Origin: Cryptomeria japonica
Taxonomy: Eukaryota > Streptophyta > Pinopsida > Cupressales > Cupressaceae
Reading direction: 5' to 3'
DNA length: 64,000 nt
Assembly (NCBI RefSeq): GCF_030272615.1
Contig: NC_081405.1
Location: 576,521,752-576,585,751, forward strand
Shown: piece by piece, positions 9,919 through 23,233 of the stretch
Layout of the letters: each line of letters begins with the position of its first letter
How positions within the stretch are numbered: position 1 is the first letter of the stretch
The notes under the pieces: generated by a model
The model's database searches: none
Told to the model about the DNA's origin: nothing
What the model saw: only the letters and a program-made list of their open reading frames with translations
Program-made: the position numbers and the translations under genes

Positions 9919-12900
9919 ATGGCAACTAACTATTCCAGGAAGGAGAGTCTTAAACTTGATGGAACTAACTATGGTATATGGAAGATCAGAATGAAGACAC
10001 ATTTGAATTACATTGGAAGAGACATATGGGATGTTACAAAGAATGGCTATGTTGGTCCTACATAGAGTCAACCTAATCCATCAAACTTGGCCAAAGACCA
10101 GGAGAATGATTGCAAAGCAAGAGAAACACTTTTGAGTGCATTGTCAGATCAACAAATCATGGGATTATCAGACTGAATTATTGCTAAAGCCATTTGGGAT
10201 AAATTGGAGATATTTAATGAAGGTGATACCACTATCAAAATTGCAAAACTAGAATGCTCCCAGGTCAAGTATGAAAATCTGAAAATGGAAGAAGACGAAA
10301 GAATTTCTTCTTTTATGGAAAGAGTTGATGAAACTGTTTTGGGTATACAATGTTGTGGAGGATCCTCAAGTGAAGATGATATTGTTTCTAAATTTTTAAG
10401 AGCATTGCCACCGGCATACAAAATGAAAGTAACTCCTATTAATGAATTGAGAATAATGCCTAATACATCAGTATCTAGAGATACTTTGGTTGGGAAACTT
10501 TTAGCTTTTGACCTTGAGGAATTTGGTCCTGTTGCTACAATTAAGACAGATTTAGCCTTCAAAGCATCATCATCATCTAAAAAATCTGATTGGAAAGGAC
10601 TTTATCCAAAAGAACTTGAAGACATCAGAAAGGAAAATGAAGAATTGGAAGAACTTGAAGCACTATTCGCAATAAAAATGCCTAAAGGTCTAGTTGGAAG
10701 TAAGTATGAAGGTAAAGCACCATTTAAATCTTGTAACTACAATAAAATTGGTCATATGGCATCTAGGTGTCCTGATAGACATGCAAGATTAAGAGAAGAA
10801 GCTAAAAGAACATAAAAGCCTAGCCCTAAATATTAGAGATACAGATTTAAGAAGAATAAAGACAAATCATGTTACTATGTTGATGAATGAGTTATTGATG
10901 ATTCTGATGAAGAACTAGGAGACAATGGATGGGATTTTTTTGCAATAATAGAAGATCAATCGACACCTACTGTACAACCGGTAGAGCAAGCCCCGATAGC
11001 TAAAATTGAAGAAAAGGATGAATGGATCACTGATTCCAGATGTTCACATCATATGACTAGTGATAAAAGTAAATTCTTAACTTTTCAGGAATACAATGGA
11101 GGTCTAGTAAGATTTGGGGATGATAAAGGTTGTTTGATTAGAGGAAAAGGCACTATATCTTTCGATGGTAAGCACAATACTGGCAATGTTTATTATGTTG
11201 AAGGTTTGAAGCATAATCTTTTGAGTGTTGGTCAATTAGTTGAAAAGGGATTACAGTTACAATTCAAGAATGGTAAATGCAAAATCATGAATAGAACTGG
11301 TTTGGAAATTGCAACCGGTAATCAGACTAGAGGTAATATCTTTCATTTGAATAACAATGAGAAGACATGTTTGATTGCACATATTGATGAAAGTTTGTTA
11401 TGGCATAAGAGACTTTGTCACGTAAATTTTGATTACATTGTAAAGATCAGTACAACTAAGGTGGTAAGGGATTTACCTCAGATTGTAAAACCTCACAATC
11501 TGATATATAAGGAATGTCAATTTGGAAAGCAAGTTAGAACAACTTTTAAGAGTATTCCAAAGAAATCCAATAGTGTTCTTAATTTAATTCATACTAATTT
11601 ATGTGGTCCGGCAAGATCTAGAAGTCTACAAGGAGATAGATATTTTATGCTAATCATTGATGATTATTCTAGAATTTGTTGGGTTACTTTTCTCAGGGAG
11701 AAATCAGAAGCTTTTGGGAAATTCAAATTATTCAAGGCAATGGTAGAAAATGAAACCAGTAAGAAAATAAAATGTTTAAGATCAGATCAAGGAGGTGAAT
11801 TCACATCTAAGGAATTTAATACATTCTGTGAAGTGAATGGAATCAAAAGATAGCTATCAACACCTTGGACACCCCAACAAAATGGTTTAGTGGAAAGGAA
11901 GAACAAAACTATTCTGGATGCAGCTAGAAGCATGATATCAGAAGCAAACCTACCTCATGTGTATTGGAGAGAAGCAATGAATACAACGGTTTACACTTTC
12001 AACAAAGTTCACATCAAAGGTGAAACGGGTAAGACCCCTCATGAACTATGGTTTGGTAATACTCCTACTCTTAAATATTTCTAAATATTTGGAAACAAAT
12101 GTTATATTAGGAGAGATGATTATATTGGTAAATTTGATCATAGAAGAGATGAAGGAATATTTCTTGGTTATTCATCTAAGAGTAAGGCATATAGATGTTT
12201 TAATAAAATATTGCAGAAAACCATTTAGAGTACACACGTGGAGATAGATGAACAGTTCAGAGGTAATTCAAGGTCTATGGATTTTGAACCGGATGTTGAG
12301 ATAATCATAAATGAACCTACTATGAATGCACTAGTACAAAATGTAGATCCAGTCACACTGACATCATCAGAGAATTCCACAGTGACTGAAGAACAACAGC
12401 AAGTGAATACACTGAGGTATGTAAGATTGAATCACTCTAAAAATCAGATACTTGGAAATAAGTATCAAGGTGTAATGACAAGAGGAAGCCTAGCAAATGA
12501 AGAGGTATGCTTAATTTATCAAATTGAGCCAACAACTATTTTTGAGGCATCTGAAGATAAACATTGGATTAAAGCTATGGAAGATGAATTGGAACAAATT
12601 GAAAAGAATAGCACATGGACATTGGTTCCCCGACCTAAAAACAAAAATATAATTGGAACTAAATGGGTATTCAAAAATAAACTTAATCAAGATGGTAAGG
12701 TAATCAGAAAGAAACCAAGATTATTGTGTAAGGGATATTCACAAAAAGAGGGAATTGATTACAATGAAACCTTTGCACCGGCAGCTAGAATTGAGGCAAT
12801 CAAACCTTTTCTTGCATTTGCAGCACATAAGAACTATAAAGTATATCAAATGGATGTTAAATGTGCAATTCTGAATGGTGACCTTGAAGAGGAAGCTTAC

Positions 12901-14061
12901 ATTGAACAACCAAATGGATTTTCTTTGACAAATGACAAAGATATGGTTTGCAGGTTAAGGAAAGCTTTATATGGATTGAAGCAAGCTCCTAGAGCTTGGT
13001 ATGCTAGATTGGACAAATATCTTTTGAAGCTTGGTTACACTAAAGGTAATGCTGACTACAACTTATATTTCAAAGTGAGTAATGATGACATATTGGTTAT
13101 CGAAGTTTTTGTTTATGATATCATTTTTGGAGTAGAAGATGGATTGCATAAGGATTTTTCTAATAAGATGCAGGAAGAATTTGAAATGTCTATGATTGGG
13201 GAGATAAAATTCTTCTTAGGATTGCACATTTCACAAATTGATAAAGGTATATTATTATGTCAAACAAAGTACTTGAAGGAATTACTAAAGAAATTTGGTA
13301 TGGAAAACTCTAAAATGGTACGTACTCCTATGATCACAACTGATAAACTATCATTGAAGGATGATTCAGTCCTTGTTAATCTGACAAGATATAAATCTAT
13401 GATTGGAGGTTTACTGTATTTGACAAAAACAAGACCTGATATTATGAATGCAGTATGTATTGTTTCAATATTTGAGAGTAACCCTAAGGAAAATCTTGAA
13501 TCACTAGTAAAATGGATTTTCCGGTATCTAGAAGGCACAATGAATCTTGGCTTATGGTATCCTAAAGATTAAAATTTTGACTTATGTGCATACACTGATG
13601 CAAACTGGGCAAGATATGTAGATGATAGAAAGAGCACCACTGACAGAGCATTATTTCTTGGTAGCAAATTGATTTCATGGTTGAGCAAGAAACATAGTTC
13701 TACATCATTATCAACAGCAGAATCAAAATATGTTGCAGCAACAACTAATTGTACTAAGGTATTATGGATTAAGCAAATGTTGAAGGACATAAAGTTAAAA
13801 TGCAAAGAGCCTATAATCATTTATTGTGATAATTCAACAACAATTGATATATCTAAGAATCTGATATTTCACTCTAAAACTAAATATGTTTCTATCAAAT
13901 ACAATTTTTTGAAAGAGAATGTTGAAGCAAAAGAAGTGAAATTGGTTTATGTGAATACTAAAGAGAAAATTGCAGATATTTTTACTAAGCCTTTTCCTCA
14001 GGAAACCTTTGAATATCTTAGAGAGAAGCTTGGGGTTATACCCTTACTGGTAGAGACTTAG
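9919..14061 (+). pseudogene. Cop-A gag-pol polyprotein, broken by stops only
   Basis: One frame runs from ATG 9919 (MATNYSRKESLKLDGTNYG) to the stop at 14059-14061, about 1380 codons. Domains in order are gag (DGTNYGIW, AIWDKLE, then a knuckle whose first cysteine pair is damaged), protease (DSRCSHHM, active-site DSG changed to DSR), integrase (HKRLCHVNFD, then DDYSR and RSDQGGEF), reverse transcriptase (YGLKQAPRAWY, catalytic VDD changed to VYD) and RNase H (YTDANWA, CDNSTTIDISKN). About nine in-frame stops interrupt it, but I see no frameshift. Several are CAG to TAG or CGA to TGA changes judged against Cop-E and Cop-H. The product would have packaged, copied and integrated the element. It is now inactive. 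Confidence 0.9.
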
Positions 14062-14432
14062 ACAATTGGAGATTGGCATCAAACCAACATAATTTATAGA
14101 GAAACCTTTTTTTCTGGCTTTGATGGAGGAGAGCTACTTCTCAAGGGGAGTAGTTGAATAAGTTGGTTCTATGAACTGGTTGTATCTGGTATTTATATTA
14201 CTTTGGCATTTGATGTCAAAGGGGGAGAGATATATATGAAAAAACACATTATATTTTGGAGAGAGATTATTCATTGGGGGAATGATTATACAAATGTAGA
14301 GATGATTTATATTTTAATTTCTGGTATTGATCTATTCTGGAGATTGTTTGTATTTGGTTTATTGGCATTTTTGTTTTGGCACTTAGATGGTTTTTTCCAT
14401 CTTATGTTGCCATCAATGCCAAGGAGGGAGAT
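14062..14432 (+). other. Cop-A 3' untranslated region with polypurine tracts
   Basis: Non-coding, with repeated purine tracts (AAAGGGGGAGAGA near 14218, then AAGGAGGGAGAT at 14421-14432 against the LTR). GTTGCCATCAATGCCAA at 14406-14422 is the left arm of the inverted pair that spans the LTR boundary. Confidence 0.7.
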
Positions 14433-15463
14433 TGTTGGTATTATGGATATGTTCCTTTGTTTTGTCATTGATGTCAACACTTATCAACACTTATCCTTTT
14501 GGAGATCTTTGTATTATGTTCACCGACAAGTTCAATGACCTATGCATAGTCACAGGTATTTGGTTCACCAATAGGTTATATTGTTCACCATCACTGAGGA
14601 TACCTTGCTATCATCTGGAGATCACTTGGTTATGTTGAAGACATGGTTTGGACACTTGGTTTTGGAGATTTGATTATTGGTCTAATCGGGTTGACATATT
14701 TGTTGTTACGGGCAAATTGGTCTAGGTGATAGACCGACATGCATTATCTATTCTAGATCAGCATGACATGTTATGGAAATTGTTTAATCAAATAATATTG
14801 TTATTGAGCCAACATGATGCATCGCATCTTGACTTGTTGTAATTGATTTTTATTGTAATATTCTTAGTGAGTCGACCTACACATTTGGTCTTAGGTTGTG
14901 GTATATATGTAATATCTCATTTGTGAGATTACGTGAAGATAGGAGATGCGATAAGGTTGTGATATTTGGTATATACAAAAAGAGCTACTCACGCAGACAT
15001 CATTTGAAGATTCAAGAAAGGTTTAAAGAAGACAATCGAAGCTTAACCGATATTGAATCCAGTATTGGAGATGCTACTTTGAGCAATACATTATCATTGG
15101 ATTTATTCATCCAATTGTAGTCAGCATGACTCTCATTTTGTGATTGAGCAGTGAGCTCTAGGAAATTGGCCTTTATGCATGTGAAGACCCCATTTGTACA
15201 CACATACTATCTGCAGTAGTATCATCTAATTGTGGGTAAGGTTTCCCACCGTGGTTTTTCACCTTATAGGGTTTCCACGTACAAATATTTGTGTTATGTA
15301 TTGTGGATGTTATTTCTCTTTATGTTTCATGCATTAAGCTTCACTGGTATTGTTATTAACTGTTAAACTGTCAACTATCATTAAGTTTGGTTTACCGGTA
15401 TTATGCATCACGTTTGTTTAAGTTATTTTTGGATTGAAATTAATAGACAACTTATCACCCCCC
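14433..15463 (+). repeat. 3' LTR of Cop-A, main part
   Basis: It starts TGTTGGTATTATGG like the 5' LTR and is closely similar throughout. It is broken in the C run by Cop-B. The last 28 bases are at 23206-23233. Confidence 0.9.
15459..15463. repeat. Target-site duplication of Cop-B (left)
   Basis: CCCCC here and at 23201-23205. Because the target is a C run the exact match is less telling than usual, but the LTR length bookkeeping of Cop-A agrees with a 5-base duplication. Confidence 0.65.
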
Positions 15464-17008
15464 TGATAGTTCTGATACTTAATATAAGTACAGAATCAAT
15501 AGTCAACAAGATGAGAGGGGGGGTGAATCATACAAACTTAATCTTCCATAAAAACATCAGATTCAACCTTGGTAACATATATTTCAGTAATATAACCAAA
15601 GTTGTCAAACATGCAAACTCCAAAGCATATAAACATCAAAAACCTCATAACACCAGATTTAACATGGAAACCCAAATAGGAAAAAACCACTATGGGAATT
15701 TTGGACCCACTAAGAAATATACTCTTCTAGAGTATGCTCGGTTAAAAGCAAATCCTGTTAAAGATTACAAACACATTGCTAGATGTAACCCGGTTAAGGG
15801 ATTTTCCTCAGATCTGTTAGGATCATCACCTTGTTAGAAGTGACCTTGTTAAAGGATTTCAAATAATCAATTAGAATGTCACCTTGCTAGAGGGTTTTAC
15901 AAATAAGACTATTAAGTCCACTCGGTTAAGAGATTTTCTGTCACTTTCACAAAATAACAGTAATAAAATCTATCTACAACTTCACATCTAAAATGCTAAA
16001 GAAGATTCTTATTTGTTTAATACAATCTAGACATAGAACTAATCTTGTCTATCTGTTGGGCTTCTATACTCTGTTATTCAAATAGGTCTTCAAGCTTCTG
16101 TGCTCGGTAATCACTATGTAGCAGCCCTGTGCATACACTTGCCTGCATACATTGTTTATCAACAGTTTCCTATTTATAAACAATTAGGTAACCGCATAAT
16201 CTCCTTGATCACATTTCCCATGATCAATCATAGCCATCAGATCTTTGATCTTGTCCAGCTTCAATGCATCTTTCGATCTGAAAATGTTTTACCCTGCCTT
16301 GGAACTTGCATATTAGTCTTGGAACTTGTGCCAGAGTATTGTGGTTCAATCTGCACTGTAGATCTTCATGTGGACTTTCTATTGCCTTAGATTCATTAAC
16401 AAACTTCATGCACGACATACCAATCATTTAATCAATTCCAGCTCATCAGTTTCCTTCATTAAATAATGCATGTAAACATTTAATGCATTCTATTATAGCT
16501 CAGTTACAACTCGGTAACAACTCGATAAATACTAAACTTCACTCGGTAGACATTCCACCTTCATTAACCAATAGTGATAACCTTAAGGTTTACAGACTAG
16601 GTTCCTTAGGGTTTACTGACTAGGTTCTTTGCTTGATAACATAGTATAGTATTAACCTTTACAATTTACAACATGTGTATGATGTTAAAACAATCTAAAC
16701 ATCATGATTTCATCATTGTCTGACTCGGTAATAGTTGCCCATTGAATACCTTATTCATACCCTTATTCATCATATTCTTTCCTATGTCTTTTACGGACAA
16801 CTTTATATTCTTCATATCATACTTCTCAAGATATGGCAACATCATACTGAATTAGAAAATCAATTTCCTGACATCAATGAGAAAATAATAATATGAAGAC
16901 AGTAAACATCCTTAATCAGTTATATCCATAATCATCAACAACCTTCTCAATATCCTTATGAAATGCCAACAATCTTTCATTGTCTATTATAATGTAATAT
17001 TGCCAACA
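15464..17008 (-). repeat. 3' LTR of Cop-B
   Basis: Read on the minus strand it goes from TGTTGGCAATATTAC to GAACTATCA. It contains the G-rich tract seen in all families (GAGAGGGGGGGTGAATCA, near 15515 on the plus strand). The hairpin around that tract is weak here, with only about four paired bases. Confidence 0.9.
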
Positions 17009-17433
17009 ATCTCTCACTTTGGCATTGATGGCAAAACCAATTGATTTGACCTTAAAAGATTCAGATTGTTGTGATTCTAAAATGTTGAAATGCTCTCCCC
17101 CATACATTAGACTTCTCCTCTTTATTTAGTTTTCTTTCCAATCTTCAGTCTTCTCTCTATCTTCTCCCCCGATATTAGTCTTCTTCCCCTTTGACAACAA
17201 TGCCAAAAAGTAAAGAACTAAAACATAATTTATGTTTGTGTGAAGTGATTTCCTACTGCTGTGTATCAATTCAATCTCGGTCAGAGCATTTTGTCTTCAA
17301 TTCTTGTTCCCTGTATTATTTCCTATAATAATTCCTGTACACCTTTAGAAAACATTCTAAAGTGTATAATGCAGCATCAACTCCTAAAAGATATTCGATA
17401 GAGTCATTAGATTGATGCTTTCACCGAACTCGA
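17009..17433 (-). other. Cop-B 3' untranslated region
   Basis: Non-coding between the pol stop and the 3' LTR. On the plus strand it shows several C-rich tracts (TCTCCCCCATAC, TTCTCCCCCG, CTTCCCCTTTG), the complement of multiple polypurine tracts. GGCATTGATGGCAAA at about 17021 is the GCCATCAATGCC motif in reverse. Confidence 0.6.
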
Positions 17434-20400
17434 TCAGTGAGTAGAAGATAGGGTTAGGACCCCTAACTTACTTCTGAGATATTCAAAAGTGTCCCTTGGT
17501 AGTGGCTTGGTGAAGATATCTACTATTTGTTCCTTTGTGCTAACATACTCCAACACCACTTTCTTCTCTTGAGCTTCTTCTCTAAGATAATGATATTTGA
17601 TAGATATGTGCTTTGTCTTAGAGTGCATAACAGGATTCTTTGAAATATTAATGGCACTAATATTGTCACAGAATATAGTTATTGGCTCGGTAACTTTCTC
17701 ATTTATACCTTCCAGCAATTGTTTGATCCATGCAATATTGGTACAATTCAATGCTATGGCAACGTATTCAACTTATGTTGTTGACTGTGAAACACATCCT
17801 TATTTCTTGCTAAGCCAACTCACTAGTCTTTCTCCTAAAAAGAAAGCTCCTCCACTTGTGCTTTTTCTGTCATCAATGTTGCCTGCCCAATCAGCATCAG
17901 TATAAACTTTTAAATCAAAATCATTTCCTTTCTGATATAATAAGCCATAATCCTCAATGCCTTTCAAGTATCTAAAGATTCTTTTGATTTCCATCATGTG
18001 TGTTTCCTTAGGATCTGCAGAGAATCTTGCAACTATACCTACTGCATGTGCTATGTCTGGTCTACTGTGAACAACATATTGTAGCTTTCCAATCATGGAT
18101 CAGTAAAGAGTCTCAACAACAGATGTAGATTCATCATTCTTTGATAATTTACAGTTGGTAGTCATAGGAGTACTTACTGGTTTTGAATCCTCCATTCCAA
18201 ATTTCTTCAAGATTTCCTTTATGTACTTGGATTGAGAAATGAAAATCTCATTTTTCATTTGCAGTATCTGTAAACCTATAAAATACTTTATCTCACCGAT
18301 TAATGACATCTCAAATTATTTGCTCATTTTATTTCCAAAGTTCTTGCATAAAGAGTCATTTCCACAAAATATAATATCATCAACAAATATGGTTGAGATC
18401 AGTATTCCATTTTCATCATTCTTCATGTACATATTGTTGTTCTCACTTGTCCTTATAAAACCAATCTTAATCAAATAAGACTGCAATATTTCATACCATG
18501 CTCTAGGTGCTTGTTTCAAACCATATAAAGCTTTCTTCAATTTACATACCTAATCTTTATTCTTGTCTTCAACAAATCCTTCAGGTTGTTCAATAAAAAC
18601 TTCTTCTTCAAGTATTCCATTTAGAAATGCATATTTGACATCCATTTGATATACCTTGAAGTTTTTGAAAGCAGCATATGCCAACAATGTTCTTACTCCT
18701 TCAAGTCTAGCAACAGTTGCAAGAGTTTCACTATAATCAGTTCCTTCTTCTTGAGAATAACCTTTGCAAACTAGTCTTGCTTTGTTTCGAATGACCTCTC
18801 CTTTTTCATTTATCTTGTTTTGGAAAAACCACTTTGTACGGATTACATTTTTTTCCTTTGGTCTTGGGATTAGTGTCCATGTGTCATTCTTCTTGATTTG
18901 ATCAATCTCTTCTATCATAGCATTCATCCAATCTTCACTATTAAATGCCTCTTTCACTATTCTTGGTTCAAATTCAGATATCAAACATGTGTTCTATCTC
19001 AGTTTGTTCCTTTTCATCACTGGATCATCCTTATCTCCTATAGTCTGACTTGGTGCATGATGTCTTCTGACATACTTGGCTAATACAGGCTCGGTAGGCT
19101 CTGTATGATCTTCTTCATTTTCTTCAACAGTCTTCTCGGTAAGACTTCTCATTTGAACATAGACAAATTCATCATAGTCTTCTGGTTCCTTGGAATTTCC
19201 TTCATTTCTTTCTGCAAATTCATCAATTTTCACATTTGCACTTTCTACTATTTTGTTAGATGATTTGATCAGACATTTAAATGATTTGCTTCTAGAAGAA
19301 TAACCTAGAAATGTTCCTTTTTCACTCTTCTGATCAAACTTGCCATTTCTATCATCTTTGTGAACATGGCATCTACTTCCAAAGATTTAAAAATAACTTA
19401 CATTAGGTTTCTTATCATACCAGATTTCATATGGTGTCTTCAAAGTAACTTTCTTCAATTATACTCGATTCAAGGTGTAAACTGTTGTGCTTATTGCTTC
19501 TCTCCAAAATGTTTGTGGCACTTTATTTTCAATCATCAGTGTTCTAGCACAATCCACAATAGATCTGTTTCTTCTCTTAGCTATTCCATTTTACTGTGGA
19601 GTTCTCGGTGTAGAGACTTGTCTTTTAATACCATGATCATTACAAAATAGGTTCAACTCATCAGATGTGAACTCTCCTCCTCTATCTGATCTAAGACATT
19701 TCAGTTGTCTTCCTGTTTCATTTTCAACTCTTGCCTTGTACCATTTAAACATTTGAAAAGCTTCTGATTTATCTTTTCAAAATATTACTGACATCATCCT
19801 TGAATAGTCATCGACAAATAATATAAAATATTTATCACCATAATAACTTTCAACTTTCATAGGACCACAAAGATCAGTGTGCACTAGATCTAAAATTCCC
19901 TTAGAAGTGTAAGACTTACTTGTAAAGCTTGATCTAGACATCTTACCCATCTGGCATCCTCGGCACATAGCATTCTCAGGCTTTCCAAGACTCGGTAGAC
20001 CTCTTACTCGATGCTTCTTACTTATTTTGATCAAATTATCAAAATTTACATGACAAAACCTTTTATGCCATAACCAGGTATCATCTAAATTTGCATGAAA
20101 ACACTTATTATGAGTTGAGTCAAGGTCAAATGTGTTACCTTTTGTTTGTGTCCCGGTAGCAGCTAACTTTCCATTCTTGTCATGAACTTTGACAATTCCT
20201 TCCTGAAATTCTATTTGGTAACCTGTGTTGTTTAGTTGTGCTACACTCAACAAATTGTATTTCAAACCTTCAACACAATAAACATCATTGCATCTTGCAT
20301 TGTCAAGAAGTGTTATAGATCCTTTACCTTTCACTAGACATGGTGCATCATTACCAAATCTGACATAGCCTCCATCATAATCTTCTAATACAACAAACTT

Positions 20401-21528
20401 GTGTTTATCTCCTGTCATATGATGTGAGCATCCACTATCTATGATCCAAGAATCATTAGTGTTTATGTGAGATATTAGGGATTTTTCTTCATACCTTTCT
20501 TCATCTGATCCATCTTTGATAGCCACATAAACTACTTCCTCTGTATCAGTCTCATCTAATTTATCATCATTGGATTCCTCATCAGCTATTAAACATGTCT
20601 TTCTATCTCTTCTTCTGAAGTCTCGGTGTCCTTTGTAATGATTATGTTTTTGTCTGTCATCTCGGTAATCTCTCTTTTCAGTAGAATCTTTGTCAAGATA
20701 GTTAGAAGCCATATGTCCTATCTTATCACAATTGAAACATTTCAAAGGTAGCTTTCCTTTATACTTACCTTTTCCTCTCGGTAACCTTTTGGCTAATAGT
20801 GCTTCAAACTCTTCTTGGTTTCTAATTTCCTCATATAGTTTGTGTACTGCCTCCATGTTCTTACAAAATATTTCACTTGCTCCACTGTGATCTCCTTCAA
20901 AGTACTTATACTTTCTTTCATTGAAATCATTAGATTCATCAAGATGAAAAGAACTAAATGTAGATTCAACTTTATTTACTGAAGATCCACTGTTATCAAA
21001 GTTACTTAATTCAAATGCATGTAGCTTACCAAAAGTAGCATCTAAAGAAACTGGCATATTAGGTACAGACCTCAGTTCATTGATTACAGAGACTCGGATT
21101 GCATAAGCTGGTAGAAGGGTTCTCAATAACTTACTTGTTATATCCTTTTCTTCAATAGTTCCACTTGCTCCTTTGATTTGATTTACAATCTCCTTTAGTC
21201 TTGTACTGTATTGAGTTATGTTCTCACCTTCATTCATCCTCATAGATTCAAGTTGTCCTCTTAGACTATCTACTTTTGCTCTTTGAACATGTTCATCTCC
21301 TCCATATACTGATATGAGCTTATCCCACATTGCCTTTGCATCATTGCATCCTTCTAGATCATTAAACTCTAAGTTGATCAATGCAGATGTTATTTCAATC
21401 ATTGTTTGAATATGTTCTTGCTTTCCCTTTATCTCTTCCATAGTCAATGGATAGGTGCTCGATGTAACAAAATCATTCTCTAGATAGTATGCAACATATT
21501 CTCCAACTCCTAATAGATGTAGCTTCAT
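17434..21528 (-). pseudogene. Cop-B gag-pol polyprotein, broken by stops only
   Basis: A single minus-strand frame, with an uninterrupted first 583 codons (to 19777), covers gag, protease and the start of integrase. Landmarks are gag AMWDKLISVYGGDEHV, a knuckle CFNCDKIGHMASNY (last Cys lost), protease WIIDSGCSHHMTGD with intact DSG, integrase HKRFCHVNFD/CRGCQMGK and VHTDLCGP, reverse transcriptase YGLKQAPRAWY and intact FVDDIIF, and RNase H YTDADWAG and CDNISAINISKNPV. All pieces stay in the same frame. About ten in-frame stops remain. A short leader before 21528 may be the true N-terminus, cut by a stop. It is the best preserved of the polyproteins here, but still dead. Confidence 0.92.
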
Positions 21529-21640
21529 CCTTTTCTACCATGTAGAGAAACTTGACTTGTTAAGCTTCGGTGCATCCCTCTTATACATCTTTGGATCATT
21601 AACTCAAGTGCCTTTAAACTTTCCTTCCAGAGTGCAAAGC

Positions 21641-21652
21641 TCTGATACCAAT
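21641..21652 (-). other. Primer binding site of Cop-B
   Basis: TCTGATACCAAT, the reverse complement of ATTGGTATCAGA, adjoins the 5' LTR. It is complementary to initiator tRNA-Met. Confidence 0.85.
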
Positions 21653-23200
21653 TGATAGTTCTGATACTTAATATAAGTATAGATCCAATAGTCAACAAGA
21701 TGAGAGAGGGGGGGGATGAATCATACAAACTTAATCTTCCATAAAAACATTAGATTCAACCTCGGTAACATATATTTCAGTAATATAACCAAAACTGTCA
21801 AACATGCAAACTCAAAACCATATAAACATCATAAACCTCATAACACCAGATTTAAGATGGAAACCCAAATAGGGAAAAATCACTGTGGGATTTCAGACCC
21901 ACTAAGAAATATACTCTTCTAGAGTATGCTCGGTTAAAAGCAAATCTTGTTAAAGATTACAAACACATTGCTAGATGTGACCTAGTTAAGGGATTTCCCT
22001 AAGATCTGTTAGGATCTTCAACTTGTTAGAAGTGACCTTGTTAAAGGATTTCAAACACTCAATCAGAATGTCACCTTGCTGGAGGGTTTTACAAATAAGA
22101 GTGTTAAGTCCACTCGATTAAGAGATTTTCTGTCACTTTCACAAAATAAGAGTAATAAAATCTATCTGCAACTTCACATCTAAAATGCTAAAGCAGATTC
22201 TTATTTCTTCAATACAATCTAGACATAGAACTAATCCTATCTATCTGTTGGGCTTCTATACTCTATTATTCAAACCGGTCTTCAAGCTTCTGTGCTCGGT
22301 AATCACTATGTAGCATCCCTGTGCATACACTTTCCTGCATACATTGTTTATCAATAGTTTCCTACTTATAAACATTTAGGTAACCACATAATCTCCTTGA
22401 TCACATTTCCCATGATGAATCATAGTCATCAGATCTTTGATCTTGTCCAGGTTCAATGCATCTTTCAATTTGAAAATGTTTTACCCCGCCTTCGAACTTG
22501 CATATTAGTCTTGGAACTTGTGCTAGGGTATTGCGGTTCAAATTGCGCTGTAGATCTTCATGCCAACTTTCTATTGCCTTAGATTCATTAACAAACTTCA
22601 TGCACGACATACCAATCATTTAATTTGTTCTAGCTCATCAATTTCCTTAATTAAATAACGCATGTAAACATTTAATGCATTCTGTTATAGCTTGGTTACA
22701 ACTCGGTAACAACTCGGTAAATACTAAACTTCACTCGGTAGACATTCCACCTTCATTAACTGATAGTGATAACCTTATGGTCTATCGACTAGGTTCCTTA
22801 GGGTTTACCGACTAGGTTCTTTGGTTAATAACACAATATAGTATTAACCTTTACAATTTACAACATGTGTATGATGTTAAAACAATCTAAACATCATGAT
22901 CTCATCATTGTCTGACTCAGTAATAGTTTCCCATTGAATACCTTATTCATCCCCTTATTCATCATATTCTTTTCTGTGTCTTTTACCGACAACTTTATAT
23001 TGTTCATATCATACTTCTCAAGATATGGCAACATCATACTGAATTAGAAAATCAATTTCTTGACATCAATGACAAAATAATAATATCAAGACAGTAAACA
23101 TCCTTAATTAGTTATATCCATAATCATCAACAACCTTCTCAATATCCTTATGAAATGCCAACAATCTTTCATTGTCTGTTATAATGTAATATTGCCAATA
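21653..23200 (-). repeat. 5' LTR of Cop-B
   Basis: 1548 bp and closely similar to 15464-17008. Its outer end reads TGCCAATA where the other copy reads TGCCAACA, a single change in the terminal dinucleotide. Confidence 0.9.
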
Positions 23201-23205
23201 CCCCC

Positions 23206-23233
23206 CCCTCTCAGTTGCCTCTGGGTCCTAACA
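23206..23233 (+). repeat. Last 28 bases of the Cop-A 3' LTR
   Basis: The remaining C run, CTCTCAGTTGCC and CTAACA continue the LTR interrupted at 15463. TTTGT follows at once. Confidence 0.85.

Larger units (their letters stand above)
15464..23200 (-). mobile_element. Cop-B: minus-strand Ty1/copia element inserted in the Cop-A LTR
   Basis: LTRs of 1545 and 1548 bp flank one minus-strand gag-pol frame, with a tRNA-Met-type primer site at 21641-21652. Gag and LTR sequences differ clearly from Cop-A/E/H and Cop-C/D, so it is a third family. The two LTRs are closely alike, and it is younger than Cop-A because it sits inside it. Confidence 0.92.
8803..23233 (+). mobile_element. Cop-A: Ty1/copia LTR retrotransposon containing Cop-B
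   Basis: This element has TG...CA LTRs, a perfect 5-bp TSD, a tRNA-Met-type primer site, one gag-pol frame and a polypurine tract. The 3' LTR is split by Cop-B. Its two parts (14433-15463 and 23206-23233) add up to 1059 bp, exactly the length of the intact 5' LTR. It belongs to the same family as Cop-E and Cop-H, with matching LTR starts and gag sequence. Confidence 0.92.

Noticed and set aside
10149-10562. Antisense ORFs over gag regions (also 45009-45344, 62037-62372)
   Set aside because: They are reverse-strand shadows of the same gag segment in three related copies. Their recurrence follows from gag conservation.
8803-15463. Endogenous pararetrovirus, because of the TGGTATCAGAGC primer site
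   Set aside because: True LTRs, target duplications and the integrase-before-RT order show copia retrotransposons. No movement or coat protein motif is seen.
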